A stretch of DNA of 64,000 nt from Cellulomonas gilvus ATCC 13127 (GTDB lineage: Bacteria; Actinomycetota; Actinomycetes; Actinomycetales; Cellulomonadaceae). Shown here one piece after another: positions 55,480 to 64,000 of the stretch (positions are counted from its first letter, which is position 1; each line of letters starts with the position of its first letter). The translations under genes were made by a program, and so were the position numbers. The stretch covers positions 1,488,001 through 1,552,000 of the forward strand of contig NC_015671.1 in the NCBI RefSeq assembly GCF_000218545.1, given 5' to 3'. The notes below the pieces were generated by a model. That model had not been told where the DNA came from. It saw only the letters and a program-made list of their open reading frames with translations, and made no database searches.

Positions 55480-56691
55480 TCAGTACCCGGGCAGGGCCAG
55501 CATCTGGTCCAGGGCCACGCGGGCCCAGTGCGCGTCGTCCGGGTCGACGACGATGCGGTTCACGGTGCGTCCGGCCGCGAGCGACTCCATGGTCCACACC
55601 AGGTGGGGCAGGTCGATGCGGTTCATCGTCGAGCAGAAGCACACCGTCGAGTCCAGGTAGTGGACCTTCTTGTCCGGGTGCGCGGCCGCGAGCCGCCGCA
55701 CCAGGTTGAGCTCCGTGCCGATCGCCCACGACGAGCCCGCGGGCGCGGCGTCGAGCGCCTTGATGATGTACTCCGTCGACCCCACCATGTCCGCCGCGGT
55801 GACCACCTCGTGCTTGCACTCGGGGTGCACCAGGACCGTGACGCCGGGGTCGGCCGCGCGCACGTCGGCGACGTTGCGCTCCGAGAACCGGCCGTGCACC
55901 GAGCAGTGGCCGCGCCACAGGATCATGCGCGCGTCGCGGAGCTGCTGAGTGGTGAGCCCGCCGCCCGGCCGGCGCGGGTCGAACACCACGCAGTCGTCGA
56001 GCGACAGCCCCAGCTGCTGCACCGCGGTGTTGCGGCCCAGGTGCTGGTCCGGCATGAACAGGACCTTGCCCGTGCCGTCGACGCCCCCGACCTTGTCGAA
56101 CGCCCAGCGCAGCGCGACGTGCGCGTTGGACGACGTGCAGACCGTGCCGCCGTGGCGGCCGGTGAACGCCTTGATCGCCGCGGTCGAGTTCATGTACGTG
56201 ACCGGGACGGTCGCGTCCGCGACGCTGGCGTCGACCAGCACGTCCCACGCGTCGGTGACCTGGTCGATCGCGGCCATGTCGGCCATCGAGCAGCCCGCGG
56301 CGAGGTCGGGCAGGACCACCTGCTGCGTGTCGGACGTGAGGATGTCCGCGGACTCCGCCATGAAGTGGACGCCGCAGAAGATGACGAACTCCGCGTCGGG
56401 CCGGGCGGCGGCCTCGCGCGCGAGCTTGAACGAGTCGCCGGTCACGTCCGCGAACGCGATGACCTCGTCGCGCTGGTAGTGGTGACCCAGGACGAACGCA
56501 CGGTCACCGAGCGCCGCACGCGCCGCGCGCGCCCGCTCGACGAGGTCGGGGTCGCTCGCGGCGGGCAGGCCGCCGACGCACTCGACACCACGTTCGGACT
56601 GCAGGTCCGCACCGCGGCCGAGGAGCAGCAGGGCCGAGGGTGCCGGCTCGGTGAACGCGGCGTCGGCGGCGGGGGAGGTCGTCAGGCTCAC
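55480..56691 (-). CDS. nadA: Quinolinate synthase
   Basis: A 403-residue iron-sulfur enzyme that condenses iminoaspartate with dihydroxyacetone phosphate to quinolinate, the start of NAD synthesis. Hallmarks are VLGHHYQRDEVIAFAD, FCGVHFMAESADIL, GCSMADMA, VTYMNSTAAIKA, VCTSSNAHVAL, HPECKHEV and a final Cys-rich CFCSTMNRI. The start is the GTG at 56691 or 56697. nadB and nadC are not in this window; nadE is at 22 kb. Confidence 0.94.
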   Translation of the reverse strand: MSLTTSPAADAAFTEPAPSALLLLGRGADLQSERGVECVGGLPAASDPDLVERARAARAALGDRAFVLGHHYQRDEVIAFADVTGDSFKLAREAAARPDAEFVIFCGVHFMAESADILTSDTQQVVLPDLAAGCSMADMAAIDQVTDAWDVLVDASVADATVPVTYMNSTAAIKAFTGRHGGTVCTSSNAHVALRWAFDKVGGVDGTGKVLFMPDQHLGRNTAVQQLGLSLDDCVVFDPRRPGGGLTTQQLRDARMILWRGHCSVHGRFSERNVADVRAADPGVTVLVHPECKHEVVTAADMVGSTEYIIKALDAAPAGSSWAIGTELNLVRRLAAAHPDKKVHYLDSTVCFCSTMNRIDLPHLVWTMESLAAGRTVNRIVVDPDDAHWARVALDQMLALPGY

Positions 56692-56773
56692 GAGCACGAT
56701 CCTCGCACAGCGACCCGACGCCCCCTGCGGGACCCCGTGCCCTGCGGGCGCCGTCGCGTGGCACCATGCGGAC

Positions 56774-57958
56774 GTGCGAGTGCTGGTCGCCCCCGACGGC
56801 TTCGGGTCGAGCCTGACGTCCGCGCAGGCGACGACGACGATGGTCGCGGCCTGGCGCGCCGCTGCGCCGCACGACGACGTCCGCGGGTGCCCGCTGTCCG
56901 ACGGCGGGCCGGGGTTCGTCGAGACGCTGCACGCGACGCTCGGGGGCGAGCTCGTCGCGGTCACCGTGACCGGCCCGGTCGGCCGTCCCGTGCCCGCGGC
57001 GGTCCTCGTGGTCGGCGACGGCCCCGCGCGCACGGCGTACGTCGAGTCGGCGCACGCGGTCGGGCTCGCGCTCGTGCCGGCCGCCGAGCGCGACCCCACG
57101 CGGACCACGACGCGCGGGCTGGGCGAGCTGCTCGTCGCCGCGCGGGGCACGGGTGCGCGGCGCGTCGTCGTCGGGCTCGGCGGCTCGGGCACCAACGACG
57201 CGGGCGCGGGTGCGCTCGTCGGGCTCGGGCTGGCCGACCCGCACGGTCGGCTCGGTGCGGGCGGCGGTGCGCTGGCCGGCGTCGAGCCCGGCGACCTCGC
57301 GGGGCTCGCGGCGCTGCGCGCGGACTGGGCCGGCACGGAGCTCCTGGTGGCCACGGACGTCGACGTGCCGTTGCTCGGGCTGCAGGGCGCGAGCGCCGGC
57401 TTCGCTCCGCAGAAGGGGGCGACGCCCGAGCAGGCGCAGGATCTCGAGCGCGCCCTGGCGACGTTCGCGCGCCTCGCGGTCGACGCGCTCGGCGGCGTGC
57501 TGCGGCCGGACCTCCTGGCCGGTGCGCGCCCGGCCTCGACCAGCGCACGCCTGACCCACGCACCCGGTGCGGGAGCCGCCGGCGGCCTCGGGTTCGGGCT
57601 CGCGCTGGTCGGTGCCCGCGTGGTGCCGGGCGCCGCGCTCGTGGCGGACCTCGTGGGCCTCGACGCGGCGCTCGCGGACGCCGACCTCGTGGTGACGGGT
57701 GAGGGCCGGTTCGACTGGCAGTCGCTGCACGGCAAGGTCGCGTCGCTCGTCGCGCAGCGCGCGCTGCCGCACGCCGTCCCGACCGTCGTCGTCGCGGGCC
57801 AGGTGCTGGTCGGGCGGCGCGAGCTGTCCGCGGCGGGCATCACGGGCGCGTACGCCGTGTCCGAGCAGCCGGACCAGGTGCCGGCCGCGCTCGCCGACCC
57901 GGCCGGGACGCTCGCCGCGCGCGTGACGCGCGTCGCTCGCACGTGGTCGCCCCGGTGA
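56774..57958 (+). CDS. glxK: Glycerate kinase
   Basis: A 394-residue type 1 glycerate kinase producing 2- or 3-phosphoglycerate. Signatures are VAPDGFGSSLTSAQATTTM, GCPLSDGGPGFVETL, GLGGSGTNDAGAGAL, FAPQKGATPEQ and VVTGEGRFDWQSLHGK. The GTG at 56774 is the natural start, 6 bases after a weak CACCAT. It diverges from nadA. Confidence 0.9.
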   Translation: MRVLVAPDGFGSSLTSAQATTTMVAAWRAAAPHDDVRGCPLSDGGPGFVETLHATLGGELVAVTVTGPVGRPVPAAVLVVGDGPARTAYVESAHAVGLALVPAAERDPTRTTTRGLGELLVAARGTGARRVVVGLGGSGTNDAGAGALVGLGLADPHGRLGAGGGALAGVEPGDLAGLAALRADWAGTELLVATDVDVPLLGLQGASAGFAPQKGATPEQAQDLERALATFARLAVDALGGVLRPDLLAGARPASTSARLTHAPGAGAAGGLGFGLALVGARVVPGAALVADLVGLDAALADADLVVTGEGRFDWQSLHGKVASLVAQRALPHAVPTVVVAGQVLVGRRELSAAGITGAYAVSEQPDQVPAALADPAGTLAARVTRVARTWSPR

Positions 57959-58100
57959 GCGTGCGACCCACGGGTCCTCGCGCCCGTCGGTGCGGCGGTT
58001 CGCCCCGCGCGCGGCGCGTCGTACGCTGAGCGGGAACATTCGGCCGGCCGCCGCTGTTGCGACCGTCCGAGACACGTTCGACATCCGTCAGGGAGTGCCC

Positions 58101-58451
58101 ATGAGCGAGACCACCGAGGTCGCCACCCACGGCGTCATCCTCACCGACTTTGCCGCGAGCAAGGTGCGCAGCCTGCTCGAGCAGGAGGGTCGCGACGACC
58201 TTCGGCTGCGTGTCGCCGTCCAGCCCGGCGGCTGCTCCGGCCTGATCTACCAGCTGTACTTCGACGAGCGCCTGCTCGACGGCGACGTCACGCGCGACTA
58301 CGACGGCGTCGAGGTCGTCGTGGACCGCATGTCGGTCCCGTACCTCGAGGGCGCGACGATCGACTTCGCCGACTCGATCGAGAAGCAGGGCTTCACGATC
58401 GACAACCCCAACGCGGGCAGCGCCTGCGCGTGCGGCGGCTCGTTCAGCTGA
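58101..58451 (+). CDS. erpA: HesB/IscA-family iron-sulfur protein
   Basis: A 116-residue A-type carrier that passes iron-sulfur clusters to apoproteins. The three ligand Cys are in QPGGCSGLIYQLYF and the C-terminal ACACGGSFS. It precedes the cytochrome oxidase genes, as in many actinobacteria. A TACGCT at 58022-58027 is a promoter candidate, giving a leader of about 67 bases. The name erpA is by similarity; iscA is possible. Confidence 0.9.
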   Translation: MSETTEVATHGVILTDFAASKVRSLLEQEGRDDLRLRVAVQPGGCSGLIYQLYFDERLLDGDVTRDYDGVEVVVDRMSVPYLEGATIDFADSIEKQGFTIDNPNAGSACACGGSFS

Positions 58452-58458
58452 TCGACAC

Positions 58459-58497
58459 CGACGAAGGCCCGGGTCCGTGCGACCCGGGCCTTCGTCG
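58459..58497. terminator. Strong bidirectional hairpin terminator
   Basis: A perfect 17-bp stem (58459-58475 with 58481-58497) and 5-base loop lies between the convergent HesB-type and desulfurase-like genes. Confidence 0.88.
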
Positions 58498-58509
58498 TCC
58501 CCGGTCGCG

Positions 58510-59676
58510 TCAGAGGCCCGTGACGCCCAGGAGCGCCCGCACGTCGGCCACCGCGGAGGGCAGCGCGTCGAGGAACGCGTGCACGTCGGCCTCGGAGGTG
58601 CCCGGGTGCAGCGCGAGGCGCACGTTGCCCTGCGTGAGCGCCCCCATCGCGGCGAGCACGTGCGACGGCTCGAGCGTGCTCGACGTGCACGCCGAGCCCG
58701 AGCCCACGGCGAATCCCCGCCGGTCGAGCTCGGTGACGATCGCCTCGCCGTCCACGTACAGGCACGAGAACGTCACGACGTGGGGGAGCCGCTGCACCGG
58801 GTCGCCGACGACGTCGACCGCGGGCACGCGTGCCGCGACCTCGGAACGCACCAGGTCGACGAGCCCGTGCAGCCGGACCGCGTGCCGCTCGGCCGTGGCC
58901 ACGGCGTGCTGCAGCGCCACCGCCGCGGCGAGCGCGAGAGGCACGCTCACGCCGCCGGGGAACCAGCGGTCGTCGTCCTGCGGCCAGTCCGGCGCACGAC
59001 GCACCCCCGCGCGCGTCACCAGCACGCCCAGGCCGCCGGGCCCGCCCCAGTCGCCCGGGTCGGCCGCGAGCACGTCCCACGCGTCGCCGACGCCCACGTG
59101 CCCCACGCTCGCCCCCGCGTCGACGAGCAGCGGCACGCCGGCCGGCCGAGCCGCCCCGAGGGCCTGCTCCACGGGTTGGAGCGTCCCGACCTCACCGTTG
59201 GCGTGCTGCAGCGCGGCCAGCGCCACGCCGGGTGCGGCGACGGCCTCCGCGAACGCCTCGGGGTCCACGCGACCGGTGCCGTCGACCCCGACCGTGACGC
59301 GCCGACCGCCCGCCCGGTCGGTGACGAAGTCCGCGGCGTGCAGCACCGCGGCGCGTTCCACCGCACCCACCACCACGTCCGGTCCGCTACGCCGCCGTCC
59401 GTGCGCGATCGACCTGACCGCGCCGTGCAGCGCCGCGGTCAGGGACGGCGCGAGGTCGACGTCGTCGGTGCGCGCGCCCAGCGCGCCCGCGATCGCCTCA
59501 CGTGCGCCGTCGAGCAGGAGGCGCGCCCGGCGGCCCTCGGCGTGCAGGCGGCGCGGGTCCGCCCAGCCCTCGTCCAGCGCGGCCACCAGGGCCTCGCGGG
59601 CGGCGGGCAGCAGCGGGGCGCGGCCGCCCGCGTCGAGGACCACTCGGGGTCGGGGCGCGGACGTCGAGGAGCTCAC
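58510..59676 (-). CDS. Degenerate cysteine desulfurase homologue (class V aminotransferase fold)
   Basis: A 388-residue NifS/IscS-like protein. The reactive-Cys loop is intact (GSGSACTSSTLEPSHVL, Cys about 330). The PLP-binding residues are not: where homologues have SAHKxGGP this protein has ADPGDWGGP, so the Schiff-base Lys is Asp (about 209); the VEHxSV His is Arg (108) and the Gln of DAAQS is Ala (189). Normal PLP chemistry is therefore unlikely. The GTG at 59676 lies 7 bases after TACCGT. It faces the HesB-type gene. Confidence 0.85.
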   Translation of the reverse strand: MSSSTSAPRPRVVLDAGGRAPLLPAAREALVAALDEGWADPRRLHAEGRRARLLLDGAREAIAGALGARTDDVDLAPSLTAALHGAVRSIAHGRRRSGPDVVVGAVERAAVLHAADFVTDRAGGRRVTVGVDGTGRVDPEAFAEAVAAPGVALAALQHANGEVGTLQPVEQALGAARPAGVPLLVDAGASVGHVGVGDAWDVLAADPGDWGGPGGLGVLVTRAGVRRAPDWPQDDDRWFPGGVSVPLALAAAVALQHAVATAERHAVRLHGLVDLVRSEVAARVPAVDVVGDPVQRLPHVVTFSCLYVDGEAIVTELDRRGFAVGSGSACTSSTLEPSHVLAAMGALTQGNVRLALHPGTSEADVHAFLDALPSAVADVRALLGVTGL

Positions 59677-59683
59677 ACCGCGC

Positions 59684-59689
59684 ACGGTA
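59684..59689 (-). promoter_or_regulatory. Leaderless -10 element for the desulfurase-like gene
   Basis: Minus-strand TACCGT, 7 bases, then the GTG at 59676. Confidence 0.55.
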
Positions 59690-59825
59690 GCCGCCGCGCC
59701 GGGGACGCCGCGGTCACGTGCGTCCGGGCGACCGGTGAAGGTCCCGTGGTCGCGCGGCGGTGTGACGGTGCTGACACCGTGTCGTCAACGCGCGCCATCA
59801 GGCCGTGATCCGGCGATCTGCGCGC

Positions 59826-59831
59826 TAGGCT
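59826..59831 (+). promoter_or_regulatory. -10 candidate for the ctaCDF operon
   Basis: TAGGCT would start a transcript with a leader of about 77 bases to ctaC, which has its own ribosome-binding site. Confidence 0.5.
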
Positions 59832-59914
59832 GCACGGGTCGAGGACGAAGGTCCCAGGTGTGTGCCGCTCGGACCGGGCGGTGCGGGCCGGGGACGTGAG
59901 CGAGAGGTCGCCCG

Positions 59915-60793
59915 TTGCACCCGGAAACCCCCCGCCGGAAGCGTCGCCCGGCCCTGAAGTGGGCGGGCCTCGTTGCCGCCGCCGCAGTGGTCCTGAGCGG
60001 CTGCTCCGACCAGGTCCAGCGCGGCTGGCTGCCCGGCAGCTCGGACGCCGAGGTCACCGACCAGACCGGCCGCATCGTCGACCTCTGGGTCGGCTCGTGG
60101 GTCGCCGCCCTGCTCGTCGGGCTCCTGACGTGGGGCCTGATGCTGTGGTGCGTCGCGGTGTACCGCAAGCGCAAGGACGACGACGTCCTGCCCGTGCAGC
60201 TCCGCTACCACGTGCCGCTCGAGATCATGTACGTGATCGTGCCGATCGTGATGATCGGCGTGCTGTTCTACTTCACCAACCGTGACGTGACCGAGATCAA
60301 CGACACGTCCGCCGAGGCCGACGTGCACGTGCAGGTCATCGGCAAGCAGTGGAGCTGGGACTTCAACTACCTCGACGAGGACGTGTACGAGACCGGTCAG
60401 CACGCGCAGGACGTGGGCGGCACGCAGGGCGTGCTCGACGAGCAGGTCACGCTGTACCTGCCCGTCGGCGAGAAGGTCGAGTTCACGCTCGACTCGCGTG
60501 ACGTCATCCACTCGTTCTGGGTCCCGGCGTTCCTCTACAAGCTGGACATGATCCCGGGCAAGACCAACACGTTCCAGGTCACGCCCGAGCAGCTGGGCGT
60601 CTACCGCGGCAAGTGCGCGGAGCTCTGCGGCGAGGAGCACTCCTCGATGCTGTTCAACGTCGAGGTCGTCACGCGTGAGGTGTACGAGGAGAAGATGCAG
60701 GAGCTGCGCGACGAGGGCCAGACCGGCTCGCTCGGGCTGGAGTACAGCCGTCTGCAGGACGTGAACGGCGTGACGCAGGAGGACGAGCACTGA
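59915..60793 (+). CDS. ctaC: Cytochrome c oxidase subunit II
   Basis: A 292-residue lipoprotein subunit of the aa3 oxidase. The signal peptide ends at a lipobox (LSGC, Cys 30), two membrane helices follow (about 55-80 and 100-120), and the periplasmic domain carries the dinuclear CuA site in [16 protein letters not shown]. The start is TTG at 59915, supported by GAGAGG 7 bases upstream and by the basic signal peptide; no in-frame ATG or GTG lies nearby. The stop overlaps the ctaD ATG. Confidence 0.94.
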   Translation: MHPETPRRKRRPALKWAGLVAAAAVVLSGCSDQVQRGWLPGSSDAEVTDQTGRIVDLWVGSWVAALLVGLLTWGLMLWCVAVYRKRKDDDVLPVQLRYHVPLEIMYVIVPIVMIGVLFYFTNRDVTEINDTSAEADVHVQVIGKQWSWDFNYLDEDVYETGQHAQDVGGTQGVLDEQVTLYLPVGEKVEFTLDSRDVIHSFWVPAFLYKLDMIPGKTNTFQVTPEQLGVYRGKCAELCGEEHSSMLFNVEVVTREVYEEKMQELRDEGQTGSLGLEYSRLQDVNGVTQEDEH

Positions 60794-62610
60794 TGGCCAC
60801 GGCTACCGAGCACATCCCGGGACTGGCGCCGTCGCGCCAGACGCTCGGGCGCACCGTGGTGAAGTGGGTCACCTCGACCGACCACAAGACGATCGGGTAC
60901 ATGTACCTGATCACGAGCTTCGTGTGGTTCGTGGTCGGCGGGCTCCTCGCGCTGCTGATCCGCGCCGAGCTGTTCACGCCGGGCATGGAGGTCTTCCAGT
61001 CCAAGGAGCAGTACAACCAGGCGTTCACGATGCACGGCACGATCATGCTGCTGCTGTTCGCGACGCCGCTGTTCGCGGGCTTCGCCAACGTGATCATGCC
61101 GCTGCAGATCGGCGCGCCGGACGTGGCGTTCCCGCGGCTCAACATGTTCGCGTTCTGGCTGTTCTTCTTCGGCGGCCTGATCGCGGCGGGCGGCTTCCTG
61201 ACGCCGCAGGGCGCGGCCTCGTTCGGCTGGTTCGCGTACGCGCCGCTGTCGAACACGGTGTACTCACCGGGGCTCGGGGGAGACCTCTGGGTGTTCGGCC
61301 TCGCGATGGGCGGCTTCGGCACCATCCTCGGCGCCGTCAACTTCATCACGACGATCGTCACGATGCGCGCTCCCGGCATGACGATGTTCCGGATGCCGAT
61401 CTTCACGTGGAACACGCTGGTCACGTCGCTGCTCGTGCTGATGGCGTTCCCGCCCCTGGCCGCAGCCCTGTTCGCGCTCGGCGCGGACCGCCGGCTGGGT
61501 GCCCAGGTGTTCAACCCCGACAACGGCGGCGCCATCCTCTGGCAGCACCTGTTCTGGTTCTTCGGCCACCCCGAGGTGTACATCATCGCGCTGCCGTTCT
61601 TCGGCATCGTGACCGAGATCCTGCCGGTGTTCAGCCGCAAGCCGATCTTCGGCTACAAGGGCCTGGTCTACGCGACCATCGCGATCGCCGCGCTCTCCGT
61701 GACCGTGTGGGCGCACCACATGTACGTCACGGGATCCGTGCTGCTGCCGTTCTTCGCGTTCATGACGATGCTCATCGCGGTGCCCACCGGTGTGAAGTTC
61801 TTCAACTGGATCGGCACGATGTGGCGCGGCAAGCTCACGTTCGAGACGCCGATGCTGTGGACGATCGGCTTCCTGGTCACGTTCCTGTTCGGCGGCCTGA
61901 CGGGCATCATCCTGTCCAGCCCGGCGCTCGACTTCCACCTGTCCGACACCTACTTCGTGGTGGCGCACTTCCACTACGTCGTGTTCGGCACCGTCGTGTT
62001 CGCCATGTTCGCGGGGTTCTACTTCTGGTGGCCCAAGTTCACCGGCAAGATGCTCGACGAGCGGCTCGGCAAGATCCACTTCTGGCTGCTGTTCATCGGC
62101 TTCCACACGACGTTCCTGGTCCAGCACTGGCTCGGCGTGCGCGGCATGCCGCGGCGGTACGCGGACTACGCCGTGGGGGACGGGTTCACGTGGATGAACC
62201 AGCTCTCGACCATCGGTGCGGTCATCCTTGCGGCGTCGACGCTGCCGTTCTTCTGGAACGTCTACACCACCGCACGGAACGCGCCGCGCGTGACCGTCGA
62301 CGACCCGTGGGGCTACGGCGGCTCGCTCGAGTGGGCCACGTCCTGCCCGCCGCCGCGGCACAACTTCACGTCGCTGCCGCGCATCCGCTCGGAGCGCCCC
62401 GCGTTCGACCTGCACCACCCCGAGGTCGCGGCGATGGACTTCGTCGAGCCCGATCCCGGCCCGTTCGACTGGGAGGCCGACCGGCGCGGTGAGACGGACG
62501 TGGCCGCCGAGCGCGTCGCCAACGGCTCGGGGGAGCCCGAGCAGTCGTCGGCCACCGTCGTCGACGAGGCCCCGGTCCAGCGCGACGACAACGAGGAGGG
62601 GACCAAGTGA
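60793..62610 (+). CDS. ctaD: Cytochrome c oxidase subunit I
   Basis: The 605-residue haem-copper core with twelve membrane helices. The CuB His-Tyr crosslink region is [18 protein letters not shown], the His pair is [10 protein letters not shown], the K-channel region is [18 protein letters not shown], and haem ligands are in [11 protein letters not shown]. An early haem-a ligand lies in [12 protein letters not shown]. The C-terminus is an acidic soluble tail. It overlaps both neighbours (ATG with the ctaC stop, stop with the ctaF GTG). Confidence 0.97.
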   Translation: MATATEHIPGLAPSRQTLGRTVVKWVTSTDHKTIGYMYLITSFVWFVVGGLLALLIRAELFTPGMEVFQSKEQYNQAFTMHGTIMLLLFATPLFAGFANVIMPLQIGAPDVAFPRLNMFAFWLFFFGGLIAAGGFLTPQGAASFGWFAYAPLSNTVYSPGLGGDLWVFGLAMGGFGTILGAVNFITTIVTMRAPGMTMFRMPIFTWNTLVTSLLVLMAFPPLAAALFALGADRRLGAQVFNPDNGGAILWQHLFWFFGHPEVYIIALPFFGIVTEILPVFSRKPIFGYKGLVYATIAIAALSVTVWAHHMYVTGSVLLPFFAFMTMLIAVPTGVKFFNWIGTMWRGKLTFETPMLWTIGFLVTFLFGGLTGIILSSPALDFHLSDTYFVVAHFHYVVFGTVVFAMFAGFYFWWPKFTGKMLDERLGKIHFWLLFIGFHTTFLVQHWLGVRGMPRRYADYAVGDGFTWMNQLSTIGAVILAASTLPFFWNVYTTARNAPRVTVDDPWGYGGSLEWATSCPPPRHNFTSLPRIRSERPAFDLHHPEVAAMDFVEPDPGPFDWEADRRGETDVAAERVANGSGEPEQSSATVVDEAPVQRDDNEEGTK

Positions 62611-63005
62611 AGATCGAGGCCAAGCTGTTCGGCTACGGCGTCCTGTTCTTCTTCCCGGTCGGTCTGGTCTACGCGCTGTGGAGCAAGGGCGAGCCCGTGG
62701 GCACCGTCGGCATCCCGCTCGTCGGCGGGCTGGTCGGCATGATCGGCGCCTACTTCGCGCTCCTGGCCCGTCGGATCGACGCGCGGCCCGAGGACGACGA
62801 GTTCGGCGAGATCGAGCAGGGCGCCGGCGACCAGGGCGTGTACGCGCCGTGGTCCTGGTGGCCGCTGGCGATCGGCGCGGCGAGCGCCGTGGTGTTCCTC
62901 GGCCTCGCCGTCGGGTGGTGGCTCGTGCTCATCGGCATCGGGCTCGGCGTCATCGGCCTGATCGGATGGGTCTTCGAGTTCTCCCGCGGGCAGCACGCGC
63001 ACTGA
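62607..63005 (+). CDS. ctaF: Cytochrome c oxidase subunit IV, actinobacterial type
   Basis: A 132-residue membrane subunit with four helices ([58 protein letters not shown]), typical of actinobacterial CtaF. The GTG at 62607 overlaps the ctaD stop (GTGA). ctaE is not in this operon; in actinobacteria it usually lies with qcrCAB elsewhere. Confidence 0.92.
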   Translation: MKIEAKLFGYGVLFFFPVGLVYALWSKGEPVGTVGIPLVGGLVGMIGAYFALLARRIDARPEDDEFGEIEQGAGDQGVYAPWSWWPLAIGAASAVVFLGLAVGWWLVLIGIGLGVIGLIGWVFEFSRGQHAH

Positions 63006-63013
63006 CCCCGCAC

Positions 63014-63056
63014 CGACGACGCCCGGCCGGACCCCGTGTCCCGCCGGGCGTCGTCG
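63014..63056. terminator. Hairpin terminator of the ctaCDF operon
   Basis: A 14-bp stem (63014-63027 with 63043-63056) lies 9 bases after the ctaF stop. Confidence 0.8.
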
Positions 63057-63133
63057 TCTGTGCCCGGGTCGGCGTGGCGCGATGGGGGAGCCGTGCGGCC
63101 CACACCCGCCGTGCGCAGCGCAGGAGGTCGTGG

Positions 63134-63179
63134 ACGCGCTGAGGGCCGCCCCCCGGAGCGGGGACGGCCCTCAGCGCGT
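63134..63179. terminator. Hairpin terminator downstream of the superoxide dismutase gene
   Basis: A perfect 15-bp outer stem (63134-63148 with 63165-63179) with further C/G pairing inside lies about 30 bases beyond the superoxide dismutase stop on the minus strand. Confidence 0.8.
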
Positions 63180-63210
63180 GGTGCGGCGCCACAGGGCGCC
63201 GGTGGTGCGG

Positions 63211-63840
63211 TCAGACGGTGGGGACGATCAGGCCCGAGGTCTGGCTCCGCGCACGCTCGAAGCGGGCGGCCGCGTCGGACCAGCTGACGATGTTCCACCA
63301 CGCCTTGACGTAGTCGGCCTTGACGTTGACGTAGTCCAGGTAGAACGCGTGCTCCCACATGTCGAGCACGACGATCGGCACGAGGCCGAGCGGGAAGTTG
63401 CTCTGCTGGTCGTACAGCTGGAAGATCGCGAGCTTCTGGCCCACGGAGTCCCAGCCGAGGATGGACCAGCCGGAGCCCTGGATGCCGACTGCGTTCGCGG
63501 CGAAGTGCTTCTGGAACGCGTCGAACGAGCCGAAGAACTCGTCGATCGCCGCGGCGAGCTCACCGGTCGGCTTGTCGCCGCCCTCGGGGGACAGGTTCTG
63601 CCAGAAGACCGAGTGGTTGACGTGACCACCCAGGTTGAACGCCAGGTTCTTCTCGTGCAGGTTGACCGCGGCCAGGTCCCCGGACTGGCGCGCCTCGGCG
63701 AGCTTCTCCAGGGCCGTGTTGGCGCCGGTCACGTACGCGGCGTGGTGCTTGTCGTGGTGCAGCTCCATGATCCGGCCGGAGATGTGCGGCTCGAGCGCCG
63801 CGTAGTCGTACGGCAGGTCCGGAAGCGTGTAGTCAGCCAT
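63211..63840 (-). CDS. sodA: Superoxide dismutase, Mn/Fe family
   Basis: A 209-residue cytosolic enzyme that converts superoxide to hydrogen peroxide and oxygen. Metal ligands are the His of [13 protein letters not shown], the His of [13 protein letters not shown], and Asp and His of [24 protein letters not shown] carries a Gln in the second sphere. Sequence cannot decide Mn from Fe. A Shine-Dalgarno-like AGGAGAGG lies before the ATG, so it is not leaderless. Confidence 0.95.
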   Translation of the reverse strand: MADYTLPDLPYDYAALEPHISGRIMELHHDKHHAAYVTGANTALEKLAEARQSGDLAAVNLHEKNLAFNLGGHVNHSVFWQNLSPEGGDKPTGELAAAIDEFFGSFDAFQKHFAANAVGIQGSGWSILGWDSVGQKLAIFQLYDQQSNFPLGLVPIVVLDMWEHAFYLDYVNVKADYVKAWWNIVSWSDAAARFERARSQTSGLIVPTV

Positions 63841-63896
63841 GCGTGAGTACCTCTCCTGCGTCGTCGCGGGAGCGTGAGCCCCCGCTGGGTACGAAG

Positions 63897-63927
63897 CGGG
63901 CGGCCCGCCGGTGAGGCGAGCCGCCCG
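63897..63927. other. Hairpin upstream of the superoxide dismutase gene at the window edge
   Basis: CGGGCGGC (63897-63904) pairs with GCCGCCCG (63920-63927). It may terminate a gene beyond the right edge or be part of the superoxide dismutase leader. Nothing else is recognisable from 63841 to 64000. Confidence 0.45.
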
Positions 63928-64000
63928 ACTCGGTCAACTCTGGCGGAGGATCAGCGATTCCGCCCGTCCGGGACGGTCTCACCCTCCGGGACACCGTGCT

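Noticed and set aside
63841..64000. A tRNA or small RNA gene at the right edge
   Set aside because: A short hairpin exists but no cloverleaf, T-loop or known RNA consensus could be found on either strand.

Overview
The window is about 64 kb of very GC-rich DNA packed with genes on both strands, typical of a high-GC Gram-positive (Actinomycetota). Codon use is strongly biased to G/C at third positions, GTG starts are frequent, and gene content and order resemble the conserved actinobacterial block that in Mycobacterium tuberculosis runs roughly from ctaC to aceE. Several proteins (DUF3052, DUF4191, DUF3043, polyphosphate glucokinase, GlnA2, AhpE-type peroxiredoxin) are actinobacterial hallmarks. 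A Cellulomonas-like member of the Micrococcales is my best guess from overall protein flavour; this is inference, not a search result.

Layout. 1-4.7 kb: a partial TPR-like protein, pyruvate dehydrogenase E1 (aceE), DUF3052 and an AhpE-like peroxiredoxin. 4.7-7.5 kb: cystathionine beta-synthase and a cystathionine gamma-synthase/lyase, preceded by a tiny leaderless Cys-Cys reading frame that looks like a cysteine-sensing attenuator, then tRNA-Val(TAC). 7.6-8.7 kb: a lower-GC GIY-YIG gene, the most foreign-looking gene here. 8.8-14.9 kb: MOSC protein, Nif3 / zinc-ribbon / phosphatase operon, an SLC13/ArsB-like permease with YaaA, a tautomerase-family protein. 15.0-15.4 kb: RNase P RNA. 15.5-17.6 kb: a copper cluster (His-rich membrane protein, YcnI-like, CopC). 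17.4-22.2 kb: DUF817, MBL hydrolase, polyphosphate glucokinase, methionine aminopeptidase, small SPOR-like protein, panB. 22.2-34.1 kb: nadE, glnA2-glnE, AI-2E-type permease, two unknown membrane proteins, glnA1 with a candidate GlnR operator. 34.1-46.6 kb: RDD protein, DUF4191, lipA, flavodoxin, lipB, an oxidoreductase, a pseudokinase, TIGR01777 protein, sucB and lpdA, and pepA. Thus E1p, shared E2, E3 and both lipoylation enzymes lie in one window. 46.7-54.8 kb: pyrD and small membrane proteins, a MocR regulator diverging from a YczE gene, aldo/keto reductase, DUF3043, M20 dipeptidase, thioesterase. 54.8-64 kb: DJ-1/PfpI protein, nadA, glycerate kinase, HesB/ErpA-type protein, a degenerate cysteine desulfurase homologue, ctaC-ctaD-ctaF and superoxide dismutase.

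Regulation. A repeated pattern is a TAnnnT hexamer ending 6 to 8 bases before a start codon, with no Shine-Dalgarno sequence. I count it at about twenty genes, implying that a large share of mRNAs here are leaderless. Two divergent pairs (lipB / Gfo-Idh oxidoreductase and DUF3043 / M20 dipeptidase) have start codons only about 32 bases apart, so their -10 elements nearly touch.

Most interesting items: the leaderless Cys-Cys mini-ORF ahead of cbs; a cysteine desulfurase homologue that lacks the PLP lysine; a membrane pseudokinase; the tRNA-adjacent GIY-YIG gene; a DUF817 gene that reads through its terminator into the antisense of copC; and a 52-residue membrane peptide coupled to yczE behind a perfect MocR-type palindrome. 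No CRISPR array, insertion sequence, prophage or clearly new multi-gene defence system was seen.
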